NCBI GenBank assembly: GCA_018389105.1 | Contig: JACATO010001001.1 | Span: 62,001-126,000, forward strand | Origin: Nautilus pompilius | Lineage: Eukaryota > Mollusca > Cephalopoda > Nautilida > Nautilidae | Direction: 5' to 3' | Length of the DNA stretch: 64,000 bases | Shown here: piece after piece, positions 52,301 to 64,000 of the stretch | How positions within the stretch are numbered: the stretch's first letter is position 1 | Layout of the letters: each line of letters starts with the position of its first letter | Notes under the pieces: model-generated | Told to the model about the DNA's origin: nothing | The model's database searches: none | What the model saw: only the letters and a program-made list of their open reading frames with translations | Program-made: the position numbers and the translations under genes

Positions 52301-55300
52301 TAGCACCAAGACTTGTTTTACCATAAACTGTAGATGCATTTGAGGAAGTCACAAAAAAGTAGTCAGTCTTATGTGTCATGGGACCTGTCACTTCTGTCAT
52401 CAGCAGGAAAGAATAATTGCTGTTTGTCTGGTCTTCGATTTTTCTGGCATGGTTGCACTTACTAAAAGATTTTTTTAATGCACATCAACACAGGATCATT
52501 AAAACAGGCAAACTACTACTCGATAAATTAGGTCATTGGAAGGCTAACCATATATTTTCTTAGTAAAAAAATCATTGCTGCCTTTGTGTTACTTAAAACC
52601 AATGAAGCCTTTTGTTACCATCTTTTAATTCTTGTAAGAAACAACTTAGTGGTCTCTGCAGGTTGTATCTCCAAGATTAAGATCATTACAGACTAAAGTA
52701 TCAAATGACCACTGTCATGGGATTCAATTAGTTACTTTATTGGTTATTTAATCCATGCTCTGACCTGATACTTGCTAATGCATTGCTTCCAGGAGAGGAC
52801 CAATATTAGGCTTCATTACATTTGCTAAGCAACCTGCAATATGGAGAGCAGATATTCATGAGAGCTAGGATCTTGTGGGTGTAACAGTCTGTTGAAGTCT
52901 ATTCTGACTTCAGAAATTATGGTGCACATGTCTTCAAGGATTTCATGTCCACTTTTTCCAGAGATTTTGATGTTGGAAAATGAACGGAGTTGCAGTTTTC
53001 ATTTAACTTGTTCACATAAAGTTTGACCATAAATGCTCGCGTGCTTTCCTACATCTTAATGATCACTTGATTCTTTCCTTGAAGCTTGATATTTGAGACA
53101 TTTCATTTGCTTTATTGTTTGTCAAGGATGCTAAATCGTAAATCCAGTTAATATCAAATAATTCAAGACCACCTTGTTCTTAGTTTTCATAAAACTGTTG
53201 ATCTCTAACCAATCTTTTCACAACTTAGCCAGTGTACTTCACTGGTAAATAATGTCACTATACTCACTGTCCTGACCTTCCAAGGAGAACAGAGGAAGTT
53301 CACCATTCTTACCACAGTGTCCATTACATGCCTTATTTTGATGGATTTCCCACACAGCCTCCTGATGCAGGATGTGATGGACAGTGGTGAACTGTATCAG
53401 CATACCCAGCCTATCTAACTTTTGCTTTAGTCACCTCTCAATGCCACTACTTTTACCAAGCATTGAAGGTGCAACGTCATTTGCCAAACACACGTTTGTC
53501 CCAAGGTACTGGTGCCACAAGATTGTTCATTATATCTGCACCCATAATTTTCCTTTCAGGGACACCAAATCCAGCTGTTCTTTAGTTACTCTCAGCTGAT
53601 TGTTCATGCCTCTTATGAAAATAGCATACTGAGCCACACTGTCGCATCAGTATTTGCATCATTTGCCAAGGAAAGAGCTGCAAAATCTCATGAAAGTCAA
53701 TGCAGATGTTCCTATGAGTTTCCAGCAAGCTTGGGTATTTTTGCAGTAGCTGTGTTTGGACTATCTCAGCGGGTTTGACTGTGCATTCCTTGATAAACTC
53801 ACCTTCAGTAACAGTTTTGAATATCTGGCAGTCAGTTCAGCTATTACAAAACTAGCTCATTGTCACCATTTTTGCTAGCCTTCTGGAGTTGTCTTTGTTA
53901 GTTGGGCTTTCAGCTGCTGGCCTTTCTCTTCATGTAACACCTTGCCCAGAGAACTGTACTGGTGGCACATTTCAAAATGGCAGTGCAAGTTGTACTGCTT
54001 AAGTACAACAACATTGGTTACAGATCAAGTAGATAGGTTTATCTTTCACTTCTGTAAAAAGTACAAGGTTTCCAATGCATTTGGAAATCATGACTTTCAT
54101 CTTAAATCCTGTATTTCTTTGAGTACATCTGTGATGAAATTTTCTCCTGAATTGAAACAACAATTAACCCTATGGAGACAATAGCGCTGATCTATTGGCC
54201 CAAAACTAGTAAGCAAAAAAGATAACACGGCCGATCCATTGGCCCCAAAAAAGAGCCTTGCTGAATGGTTCCCCATTAACAGTGTGGAACCAATCAACAG
54301 TGGCCTTTCAATAAAGCAACATCCTAGCAAATCAATGGTAACAGTCAGTTTCTCTGTCCATCCTTGCTAGGAACTTTCAAGTGTCTGTCTCCAAAGGGTT
54401 AAAAAGTTTTCATGCAGCAATATATCATACAAAATAAATGCTTCATAAACAAAAGGGCTTATACTGTAGCAAACCACTGATTACGAACATGTGGGCCTTT
54501 TAGTGTAGTTGCAGAGTGTATGTGTGTGGCATTGGATGGAAATGGGATAGAGAGTGGTGTACAAGTAAAAGTTGAGAACTGGGTCCTGCACTTGTGGCAT
54601 ATTGCGAGCAAAGGAAGCAAAATTGCTGTTATTAACTTGTGCAGATTCAAAAAATAAATCAACTTGCAGCTATTGTCACTGGTACATTAGTTGACTCTAG
54701 GGCACCTCATTCCTCGCCCAGGCATCAGGAATACATAGCTCTAACCCTATGAGCCTGCCGTTTAATTCAGTTTCAGTGACCAAATCATTTATCTCAGAGA
54801 ACTTTGGGTATTTTGCTTGAAAATAAGTGATGATTAGCTTCTGCATGCTGCACAAACTTTGAAGATCTCGGAGTCTCTAATCGTAACATAATGGGGGAGT
54901 CAGTGGCGTAACTAGTGTAACTAGAAATGCTTCCCCCAGAAAAAAATATATTGGTTATATTCCAAGTAAAGTTCAAAATGAGCAAATCAAGTAGCGACAC
55001 TGACAGCTCAAGGCTTCACTGAGTTGCCGACACAATGACCTTGGTGCCCCTTCATGGGAATGCCAGTACTGAGTGCATTGGGAATTTTTTCATGCAGAAC
55101 ACTAAGCATGCTTGGCTACTACTACTAGTCCTAAGTTGTATGGTGATTTATTGGGAGTGGCCCATCCTCTAAATCGATGAACCTTCTTATTGCTCACTAT
55201 TTGACAGGCTCTTTTACAAGTTTTTAAGTGGTATCTTCTGCAGACATGACTATTCTTCAAGCCTAAGATGCATTTTAAACACATCTTCATATACTGTACT

Positions 55301-58300
55301 TTTGTATTTGAATTTCGGCCGAGTTATTCTACTTAGCTGGGGAAAAACAACAAAAAACTGGCATTTCTCTAATGCTAATGTGAAAACAGTGCTGTCTGTT
55401 AATGTCTTTTAGTGAAGGTTGTTCTGGATGCCCACATAGACAATTTCTTTACACTGGAACTGTTGAGACAAGCTGTGGAAAAACAAGAAAATAGTCCATT
55501 AGAACTTCAACTGAACAAGTTGGAAATGTCCTGCTTTTCCGTGGAAGAGATACAAAACCTGATGAACTCCTTGCCACCACAGGTAAATTTTCTTCAAATA
55601 ATGAAAGGCAAATGGAATTGGATTAACTCTTTTAAATTTTGTATTACAAACCAGACATTCAGTTTTTTTACTCCCAAATGTCAGAATAAGTGTAGAACGT
55701 TTCAGCATCTTAGACATGCATATTTATAAAAAAATTTTAGTTATAACATTAATAAACTTTGATAGCCAAAATTGTTTTTGGTTTCTTTCTGATTTTTTTT
55801 AGCTTACAGGGTGTATGAAGTTTGATTCTGTTTTATTAATAGCATCTACATCTGTGACTATTTTTTTTTCCATTCTAATATTTCATATGCAGCACCTACA
55901 ACCCTAACCCAAGCAGGGTCTGTTGCTTACTGGTAACTCAAATCAAAATCTGTTTATCACATCTTGGAACCAAACAAAAGCAACCAATCCATGTATTGAT
56001 TTCCACATAAAAGAACTTATTTGTATTTTGCTTTTTCAGCAGTTATGAGCTCTTACAAAAAGACTAAGCAATAAAATAATCTGAGTACCGCAGGGATAAA
56101 ACACAGATTGGTTGGTTGGTTGGTGTGTCCCCTTATCTGGAACGCTAGTTGGGTGGGGAAGGGAAACTATGGCCAGCATGAAAATGCTTGATGTAGTCTG
56201 CCTTCAGCTGATCTAACAAAAGCTCTCGCTAGCATTCTTCATTTTTCAGATGTGGGAGAAAACCCATGTGGCCAGCTGGTGAAGAGAGAGAAGAAACTGT
56301 GCCACAGAGGTACGCCCAACTGAGTCGGTCCAAGCCAGGATTAGAGCTCAGCCGCTCGAACTTAGTAGTCCAGTAGGCTAACCATTGGTGCATTTGTCAT
56401 ACAGGCTGTCTACAAAAACCAAATAGAAAGTGTCTGTCCCTGATAAGTATTCCTGGTAACTTACTGCACAAATTGTTGTTTAACTTTGCGAAAATAATAT
56501 TGTTCTCAATAATAAAGAAATTTATCCATAAAAGGAATGAAATGAAGAAACTCATGACACTGGGGTGTCTGTTGGTGAGGTTCATGTTCATCTGGTCTAA
56601 CCATACATGAGAAGATTGAGGGGAGGGTATCTATGTATAAACTGAAAAATTGAGGAAATTGAATTTCATCTATTATATTTAAGTGGGAATTATTGTTTGA
56701 TTCACTCAATTTTTAAAACGCTAGAAGGATGCTAAAGTTCTTCAGGTAATTTTTTTCATCTCTTTAGATTGTTTCTGGAGAAAATCATAGGATTCATAGT
56801 CTTAAGAACACTGGACTAAGTGTAATTTTCAACTTCCCATAGCTAGATACCAGCACCGCTCTATAAAATCAACAGTAACAGTATCATAGCAACTGTTGTC
56901 ACTAAAGAACTAAGCAGTAAAAAGGGAATTTTGCCATGGTCAACAAATTGCCATTGTTCACTCTAGACAAGTTGAAAAGCCTGAAATTAAATTAAGATAT
57001 AAGAATACATTCATGAAGTTCACCAACAGAAAACAAGGGAGTCCTGGGCATGCAACTTCCACAGATCAATCATGTTCATATTGGAGATGAATGGTTGCCC
57101 TGAAAATTTGAGGTTTTTGTTTCTATGAAAATTGATAACCACATTCTTGTTTTAATTTTGGCTACATTCAAATACTTCAGCTCTATTTCTCCTTAACTTA
57201 CAAAAGCTTATTTCTTTCTACTCAGATTTATTTTTGAACCTTTTTTTCGTTTATTGTAATACTCAATTTGGAGTAAGAGTACATATCTATTGTTGTGGTT
57301 TTTAGTCTAGTGAATCTGAAGACAGAGTTTGATAAGTTCATTTATTACAACAGTTTTTGCAGTAGTTTATTTTAAAATTAAATAAAGTAGTGATATTTGA
57401 GGAAATATATATAAATGAAGTAATAGTTACTTATTTTTTGTGCATTTTGAAATTAGTGACTGCAGTTTTTGTAACTTGCAATTGTACTGCATCTTTAAAC
57501 TAGGTAAATATTTGGAATGAGCTTTCACTTAACATTTACTCCTGTTTTATTCAAAGATTGTTTTAAGTCTGTTTTTCTGGTTAGAGAAAAGAAGAATGTT
57601 TTAATAATAAACTTTAGGAAAGTATCTTAATGGATTTTAAGTAACATGACATAGTATATGTAAGTCTGTTAGGATTGTCTAACAATGTTAAATATCTGTA
57701 TAATATGAAATTTATTAGTACTGGAAAATTGCATGCATTTGAAACTTATTACCTGTAACTTTGGCCTTTGGTATTATTTCATTAAGTTTGTATTTTCATA
57801 AATCTGTTCTTCTCTCCAAAGTGTTTTTAAAATTCATGCCAATGTAAGTTACTTCAATTATTGTAGAATCTGATGTACATAGTGTTTTTTTATTTTGCAG
57901 CATCTTAAAGAATTAGACCTACAGTTCTGCAGTTTGCAGTGTAGAGGATTTAACATACTTTCCCCAGCAATCCAGGTGAGGACCAACCTTACAGCTCTGG
58001 ACCTGTCATGCAACAATATTGCTCTCTATACAAATGAGAGAGCATGTGAAAACATGGCACAAACACTGCAGAGCTTGCCCTGTTTGGTTAACCTCAACCT
58101 AAGTAATACTCGCATTAAGGGGCAGGTTAGATCAGTTTTGTCCTACATCAGACAGCCGCTGCACTACCTCTGCTTGTCCGCTTGTGGACTATCTGTTGAA
58201 GATGTTGGATACCTATCTGGCAGTCACCACACGTCTGGACTCAGAGAACTGGACCTGAGTGCTAACAACCTAGGAAAGGCTTGCCAGTATCTTCAGCAAA

Positions 58301-58647
58301 TGCTTTGTTCAACAAAATTACGGTTGCGTGTTTTGGAATTAGAAGATTGCAAACTTTCATCAGATAACATGAAAATCATCAATCCTTATTTATTACAGAT
58401 GAAGTGCTTGGAGGTTTTGAACATGTGTGATAACACACTTTCTCATATTACTCTATGTGATCTTGTATCCTCTGTCTGTTTTATCCCCACAATGCTGCTG
58501 CTTTTTGCATCCTACAGCACGGATGTGTTTGTAGACTCGGATGCAGTGAGGACTGAACAAAAAAAGAGAGAACTGGCCTTAAGTTTAGAGAGGATTGTTG
58601 CTGGAAAAAACAACCAGACTTTAAAAATTGCTTTAACAAATTTTTAA
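49376..58647 (+). CDS. Leucine-rich-repeat protein of the LRRC14/PRAME family
   Basis: Exons 49376-49838, 51589-51669, 55413-55582 and 57901-58647 join in phase to 486 residues; human LRRC14 has 493. The N-terminal part has PALMPPLMNAAVYHSRDLSI followed by LLSNWPHGTLCLKDL, matching the LFPLLFKVAF and W-P-x-x-x-L-S-F-Q-Q-L blocks of LRRC14, the region that in LRRC14 and PRAME carries the cullin-2 (VHL) box. The second half has about seven irregular leucine-rich repeats: LKELDLQFCSL, LTALDLSCNNI, LVNLNLSNTRI, LHYLCLSACGL, LRELDLSANNL, LRVLELEDCKL and LEVLNMCDNTL. Family members serve as substrate adaptors of CUL2 ubiquitin ligases, and LRRC14 is reported to restrain NF-kB signalling. LRRC14 versus LRRC14B is not settled. 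The introns are loaded with Tc1, LINE, hAT, MITE and SINE pieces. ATG choice: first in-frame ATG after a good acceptor. Confidence 0.88.
50612..51390 (-). mobile_element. Tc1-like transposon, 3' half
   Basis: The end CAGTATTGGAAATAATTATG next to TA is the same terminal repeat as in the Tc1 element at 12532-13732. The minus strand encodes VVFTDGFKFEPFGKADWEAE, EAWEWINTSVRLYISQ, LPNRNDPKHTANGVKNHLED and KKRCHALHKAGGRLTYQVL, the catalytic half of a Tc1 transposase. The other terminal repeat is missing, so the copy is truncated. It lies in the first intron of the LRR gene, opposite to the gene. Confidence 0.82.
51760..52150 (-). mobile_element. LINE endonuclease fragment
   Basis: The minus strand reads YILVKNNIAERELPTE and, after a frame change, MFTSYKTDLHIQSVVVPENT then FIIVGDFNSHSPGLDYENTN. 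The GDFNSHSPxxxY block is the core of the apurinic endonuclease domain of non-LTR retrotransposons (Jockey/I/RTE type). No reverse transcriptase was found next to it in the right order, so it is an orphaned fragment in the second intron of the LRR gene. Confidence 0.65.
52690..53990 (-). mobile_element. hAT transposon fossil, GTF2IRD2/ZBED-like
   Basis: Minus-strand frames follow a hAT transposase in order: AQYAIFIRGMNNQLRVTKE (about 53620), APSMLGKSSGIE corresponding to the GAPAMxGxxSG block, IRRLCGKSIKIRHVMDTVV and RMVNFLCS corresponding to HCIIHQExLCGKxLKM, VHWLSCEKIG corresponding to VRWLSxGKVL (about 53240), and NVSNIKLQGKNQVIIKMYES with HFPTSKSLEKVDMK (about 53060-52950). Stops and frameshifts are frequent. 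It lies in the second intron of the LRR gene, opposite to the gene. Confidence 0.75.
54164..54402 (-). mobile_element. piggyBac-type MITE, copy B
   Basis: TTAACCCTATGGAGACAATA at the left and TGTCTGTCTCCAAAGGGTTAA-type sequence at the right form terminal repeats inside TTAA target duplications. The 230-bp body is collinear, in reverse, with 36811-37051 (shared blocks include CAGCAAGGCTCTTTT and GATGTTGCTTTATTGAAAGG on the opposite strand). No transposase is encoded. Both TTAA sites are intact here, so this copy is the better reference. Confidence 0.82.
56105..56396 (-). mobile_element. tRNA-derived SINE, copy B
   Basis: On the minus strand AATGGTTAGCCTACTGGACT (box A) is followed by GAGCTCTAATCCTGG (weak box B) and by a body that includes CCCACATCTGAAAAATGAAG, as in the copy at 40615. 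The far end is a CCAA repeat (TTGG on the plus strand, about 56109-56122). It lies in the third intron of the LRR gene. Confidence 0.7.
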
Positions 58648-58689
58648 GCTGCAGTTAATACGGATTAAGTTTAGACACATTAGAATGAA

Positions 58690-58695
58690 AATAAA
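58690..58695 (+). terminator. Candidate poly(A) signal of the LRR gene
   Basis: AATAAA about 45 bases after the stop codon; another lies at 58782-58787. Either would give a short 3' UTR that ends before the convergent gene on the other strand. Confidence 0.45.
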
Positions 58696-58799
58696 AATAT
58701 GAAAGTTAGTCTTTCATACTTTTAGTAGGAATACAAAATATACATTTTGTAATATCATCTGCCTACAAGAAACCATATAAAAATAAATTTAAATAAACA

Positions 58800-59295
58800 A
58801 ATTATATTATTTATTGCTGAAACACATGACTTTGGTTATACAGTATTGATTTAAAGAAATTAAAAAGTCATTTGCAGTTTCATCCATTTATCCAAAAGTG
58901 GTGAGTGCATTAGAGTTATGAGCTGATTGGCTGCCTTTGCTTTGACTTGTATATCAAGTCTATAAAATGTTCTGGTGGCATGAAAGTTGGTTAAATGAAG
59001 TTTGAGTTTTATTACAATAAAAAGTTTCCTGTTTTCTACACACACACACACACATTGTATAAATTGTAATTATTGTGTTCATAAAAGTAATTTTAAAATA
59101 AAATGTTAAAAGTTAAATTGATAAAAAAATCTTTTCTGCCACAATTTTTGTATGCTTGCCTTTATACTGTTGGATCAAACATTAAATAAGTGCGTGCAGA
59201 ACTCAGTTGTTTTATATTAAACTTTTTAGGGGTTATATTGTATGTTGCTTTTATCATTTTGTTTTTTCCTGAAGGTTGTCTGTTTGGGTTTTTTG
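58800..59295. other. Convergent intergenic interval
   Basis: This is the tail-to-tail gap between the LRR gene and the minus-strand coiled-coil gene. It includes a short CA repeat at about 59038-59054 and is otherwise AT-rich. I see no further feature. Confidence 0.4.
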
Positions 59296-62200
59296 CTATT
59301 CAAAAATGGCATCAAGAGTAGCTTGAAGTTCTGATGATGCATCATCATCTTCCTCTTTGCTCCTTTTATCTGTTTTCTGTAAAGATAAAAGTTTTTGAAA
59401 ATCTAGTTCTGTTTTGCTTACCTTGCTTTCACTGTTCTAGTAATATGATGGACCAGGCAATCAGATCAAAGAGCAGTATAATTGGATAAACAATCATGGA
59501 TGTGTCTGACGACGACAATCACCAAAGTACTGATATCTTCAGTATAAAATATTTGTTAATTGCAACCAAGCAATGTTGTCTCTCATTAAAGCTGTTCGAG
59601 AATTAGGCATTGGATAGTAGAAATTCGTGAGAAAAGTGGGAATGCAGTTAACATTTTTTGGCCTCTTAGTTTTTTCATTAGCAGAGTTAAAAAAAAACTT
59701 ATGGTTTTAATCACTTGATCATAAAATCGATAATACAGAATAATAAAAATAAACATAAATGTGTAAATTATAATTTTAGGCGTTGCTATATAGTTTGTTC
59801 ACTACCCTCTAAGTTTCGTTTCCCCGTCCTTATTGTCAAATACCACGTCTTGGTCAACCTGGATGTGTGGGTGATTCTATCTGTGTAACTGTGAGACAGT
59901 TGTTTGGATGCAATCAACATTTAGAAATTCCTTGAATGGGTTGCTCTGTAAACTATAAATTGATGGTGCAATCCATTAAAAGCTAATCTCCTATTCTTCT
60001 AAACTTTTGGCACTTTGGAATTACTAATATAATAAATATTACTACTAGTGAGAGAAGAAAGAAAAGATTTTGAGAAATTAGTGCATGCATGCTTGTGGTT
60101 CAGATGATGGCAAATCTCTGAATGGTAGCCTACCTGCTCCAGTATAATCAAATCACTTAACTTCTTCACCTCCACCTGGTTTTTTAGCAGGCAGGCTTGC
60201 TTGTTCATCTGCTTGTGCATGTCAGACAAGTGCTTTTGATGCCGTGCAGCATATTCTTTCTGGTTATTTTCATAGAATCTAAGCAGAATTAAAAAAAAAA
60301 AAAAACGAAAGAAGAATTTCAATTAAGAGTAGTTTTAGTACTAACTCAAATTAAAGCTCATCAGTAATTAGTATCTCTGCCTTTCATATTTTTTCTGCAA
60401 GGGAAGTAATCATGCAGCACAGTTAGAGGATTAACGTTTTAAAATTACCTGCAATGGACCAAGCTGCGAAGAAACGTTTCTATGCAAATAATAAAGATTG
60501 ATATTGATAAAATGATGGAAAGCGCTGGCAGAAAGAAGTCCCGCCTTTCCTCTGAGCAGCAGATTAGGCTGGTCTGCTGCATTAATACTAAAAGTTGCTT
60601 CGAACAAATCTGTAATAGATTATGGACCAAAATGGAATTTATTCAGCATATCCCATTAACTAAGGGCTAGATTAGTTTATGAATACATGTAGCATAAACA
60701 AAAATTCTGTCTGCAAAAAAATTTAACTTTTGGTGGGGGGGGCATTCTATTTTGAAGAACCTGTTAATAATTTTCCTAATGGGTACTGCAAAATAGAGCT
60801 TGTTTTAAAGGTCAGATCTGATGGTTTCGGGGTTTATAAACTAAAGTATCGTAAAGGCTTGGTGCTCAATTTTGTAGAGAGAGAGTGCAATGTAAGACGA
60901 GCTAATGTTGCGACACTGGATGTGAAGGTGGGTAAAACAAGACAACTAGGTTCTGAATATGTATTTTGCAAAATGCACTGATTGCTAAAAAGTTCATTTA
61001 AGGGTTAGTTATCTCTGACTATTAAGCGATTATCAACTGAACTCTCTATATAGGTAAAAGCACATAACGAACAACAATTGTCTCTCATAAGAAATATACC
61101 AGTATTTGGATTTTCTGTGAAATAGTTTGATTTCAGACTTGGCTTTCATGATATCTACCAAGCTCTTGAGTACTTGCTAATGAAAACTATATCCATGATT
61201 TTTTTTCTTTTTAATAAACTATCCAAATATTTTTACTTATAAGATCCTTATAATTTTGTTACAAATGTAACCAATTCTCTAAGGTTTCTTTCAAAGAATT
61301 AGGAATATCCAACCAAATGAAATAACGGTACCGGCCTGATTTCATCTGAATGTCCCTATTATTTATCAGCGATGTAACTTAGTGCATTAAAATTCATCTG
61401 CTTTAGGACAGGTTTTTTTAACAGAAATGTATATATGTTGGTGGTGGTTTATACCTATAAAACTTAATGAAATTCACAAAATGACTCACCTCTGATAGCT
61501 TTTACTTATTTCATTCACTTTCTGATAACTCTCCTTTATGATGCCCCTGTAAGTGATTGCATCCAAAGTTGGCTATGTTAAGGATGAAACCATACATTAT
61601 ACTGTTGGGAATACTTTGGACAAAGTTGTTGCATTATCCATAGACAAAATGGAGGCATGATACTGAAACATCTAAGCATTTCTACGTGCGCCTAGATTAT
61701 GCAGACATTGTTATCACAGGAGTGAATAACAAGGGAGTCTCAAACTGGATGAACAGCGATATATAGACTAGTGATCGCTTGAAGCAGAAACTACTGAATC
61801 ACCTGTCAGAACATATAAAAAACTTTTTTAAATTGTAAATGACTAACATCAATTATCCTTATACGCTTCATTTATATTTAAAACTAAAGCTGATTTGTTT
61901 TAGAAAGGTTATTGCAAATGAACATACAAAATCTGAAAAAAACTCTTTTAAGAAACTAAATTTGTACCCAACTAAACCATGCGGCTTGCCGTGTTTCCCC
62001 AGTTGTTTGTATAGTAGTCAGAAAATTAGTTTATCTGAGTCAGCTATGGTCTGATGACATTCCATAGTAGCAATAAAGGATATGGTGGCAGACTTTCTAG
62101 TTGAGTTCTCTGTAACTTAATCTTCATTCCAGCAGCACTTTGGACATTTTGCGAATTTAGGAAGTGGTCAACAAGGGGGCATACCCCATTGATATTAAAA

Positions 62201-63714
62201 CACACTTTTTTGATATCTGCTCCTCTGCCAGCAGGATGTGACTGCAACATGACAGCAGTTTTAGTAGAGAGTATTTTTGTCATAACATGCAAAATATGTA
62301 TAACAGAAAAACTTTGTTAAAATCTAGTTTTGTAAAAATAAGCAATCCTTAATGTAGATTTGAAATCAAGAAAAACTATCTTCATCAAAAGAAATTGTAT
62401 TTTGTGGTAAAAGTAAAATTGCTGTTAGCAGCTGATTTTAAGTTGAGATTATTAGTATTTTAACATTTATTTGTGTGCACTTCACAATTAACAAAGTTTT
62501 TAAATTGTTCAGTGCTGAAAATGTAAAATTACGATGTAAGACCAAAGTGCCACTAATAACTTTTTTTATAAAGTGTTTTATTTTTTTTTAAGCTTTAGTA
62601 ATTCCTTAGACCTGTTGTTGTACACCAGTCTCTAGGATGGAGACAACCCTGGTGAGGGACGGAGTGCCACTAAAGAGCATTGCTAACCCTGACTTCAGGA
62701 GAAATCCCTACTCAACGTCTGACCCCCTTAGACCATAGTTATCAGAAATATATTCAAGTTTATACCAACAGAGATCTGTCACTGCTGCTTTGTTTTCAGA
62801 TCCGCTGTCCTGCTGAACTTCATGGTAAATGGTGGTGGATTATATGGCCCCGTGCTAGCAGCCATAGTCTTCTACATAGGTTCCTTCTTTTATTAAAGTT
62901 GATGGTATTCAGAGCATGTGTGAAGATTCTGAGTGTGACCACACCAGCCTGATCAGAAGGCCTAACAACTCGCACCACCAGCCCTTGAGACTCTTAAGGA
63001 TACAGAGAATTTTTAAAGCTTGTGTGTCCAGGTGAGGTGAAGATTGAAGGGACCTGACCAGGGTTTTTAAGTCCTTTGATTATTTTCCAACAAAGTACTG
63101 AGTTTTGCAGTGTGCTTCAGATTAGCATTTTGTTGCAGTGTAAACCCATCACCTGTCAGATGTGATCTCTTACAAGAATCCTATCAAACTTTTGCATTTC
63201 TCCTACCATGCTTAGCTGTAGAGTAACGAAAGCTTGCCTTATAATTTTTTTTTCTACCTTTCTAACAATTGCTGCTTAGAACAGAGTATTCCAACCCTGC
63301 TCTTATCTGACCTCAATACATTATTCGCTGGATAAATGCGGTGTACATTTTAGAAATTGAGATGCAGTTTGCTCTTACTGATGATACATCTATCAGTATG
63401 GTATGTAAGGATAGTAATATATACATTTACCTCCCTTGAATTTCTTAATGTTTTCGCTTTCACCTTATCCACCCACGTTACACACTCACTACTTTCTGTG
63501 TTTTCAAAACAATTACTGTCAACTTTTTCGGTCTTTAATTTCTGCTTTTTTAAAATCGCATCTGAATTCTTAGCATTTTGCAATAACTGTTTCCTGACTG
63601 ACTTTCTTGGTGAAGATGAATCAGTGTGGCTGAAGGTGGAATTTGATCCAGTGTCCAGGCTGCTGCTGAAGTGCATAGATGATTCTCCTAGATTTTCCAA
63701 ATCTACTGATAAAC
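59296..63714 (-). CDS. Uncharacterised coiled-coil protein, 3' exons (5' truncated, one or more exons missing)
   Basis: Four minus-strand exons are supported: 63714-63431, 61546-61490, 60278-60134 and 59376-59296. The last three join in phase (2, 0) and end at TAG. The first encodes a serine-rich segment (SSMHFSSSLDTGSNSTFSHT) then lysine-rich residues and ends in phase 0, while the exon at 61546 needs a phase-2 donor. At least one exon between them is therefore missing from my model. The C-terminal part, KESYQKVNEISKSYQRFYEN with ARHQKHLSDMHKQMNKQACL, is helical and heptad-like, followed by an acidic patch and the end LQATLDAIFE. I do not recognise the family. The general plan (disordered N terminus, short C-terminal coiled coil) is vaguely like SYCP3/Cor1 or kinetochore proteins, but nothing specific supports that. 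Confidence 0.6.
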
Positions 63715-64000
63715 CTGGAATAATTTAGAATGAGTATTAAAGTTAAATTATTTACAAAGACAATCTAATTAGTTTATATGGTAATTCAGCAGCAATATGG
63801 AAATGAAACTGGAAGCCTAAGAATTAAAACCTACACATTTTTTTAAAACACAGCCAAAAGATTAATGATCTTTTTTTAAATGTATCATTCACATCCTTTC
63901 TTTGACACAAACGTTTTGCTACTTTAATTATTCAACTGAATAATGGTTCACAAATCACTAATATAAAATTTTGGATTAGACCTATTTTTCAGATATATCC

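Noticed and set aside
53440-53500. LANDVA-like peptide resembling the reverse-transcriptase YADD box of a LINE
   Set aside because: The surrounding minus-strand frames align in order with a GTF2IRD2/ZBED-type hAT transposase (AIFIRG, APSM, LCGK, WLS blocks), and the order relative to the endonuclease fragment at 51.8 kb is wrong for a LINE.
60445-60500. Possible extra exon of the unnamed minus-strand gene (AG/AAACG to GCAG/GTAATT)
   Set aside because: Its phases fit the downstream exon but not the upstream one, while the exons at 61490 and 60278 join directly in phase.

Overview
The window is eukaryotic, from an animal. The genes are split into exons with GT-AG introns, the DNA is AT-rich, and the introns hold Tc1/mariner, pogo/Tigger, hAT, piggyBac-type, SINE and LINE remnants. 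The species cannot be fixed from the sequence. The proteins are clearly orthologous to human ones but diverged. The best-preserved Tc1 element is of a type I associate with fishes and lampreys, so an aquatic animal (early-branching vertebrate or marine invertebrate) is my best guess.

Layout. (1) 1-4653: intron or flank packed with fossil DNA transposons, read on the minus strand. (2) 4654-10020, plus strand: the last five exons of a polycystin-1-like gene; its 5' part lies outside the window. (3) 14891-25886, minus strand: folliculin (FLCN), eight coding exons, 537 residues by my assembly. (4) 28.2-28.9 kb: a shared head-to-head promoter. (5) 29373-42026, plus strand: CCP110 (centriolar CP110), eleven coding exons, 1009 residues. 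(6) 42-49 kb: intergenic, with a hAT fossil, a CpG-rich block and a 1.06-kb G-rich minisatellite. (7) 49376-58647, plus strand: an LRRC14/PRAME-family leucine-rich-repeat gene, four coding exons, 486 residues. (8) 59296-63714, minus strand: the 3' exons of a coiled-coil protein I cannot name.

In all spliced models the exon phases agree at every junction, except that the last gene lacks at least one exon between 61.5 and 63.4 kb. Polycystin-1-like and FLCN end tail to tail, FLCN and CCP110 start head to head, and the LRR gene and the unnamed gene end tail to tail. Three neighbours (polycystin-1-like, folliculin, CP110) belong to families linked to the primary cilium or centriole; whether that is more than coincidence is untested.

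I found no RNA genes and no CRISPR array, and no clearly novel multi-gene system. The points most worth following are the FLCN/CCP110 bidirectional promoter with a CACGTG box, the telomere-like G-rich minisatellite beside the LRR gene, a perfect 22-bp intronic hairpin, a MITE family at two sites, and the unnamed coiled-coil gene.
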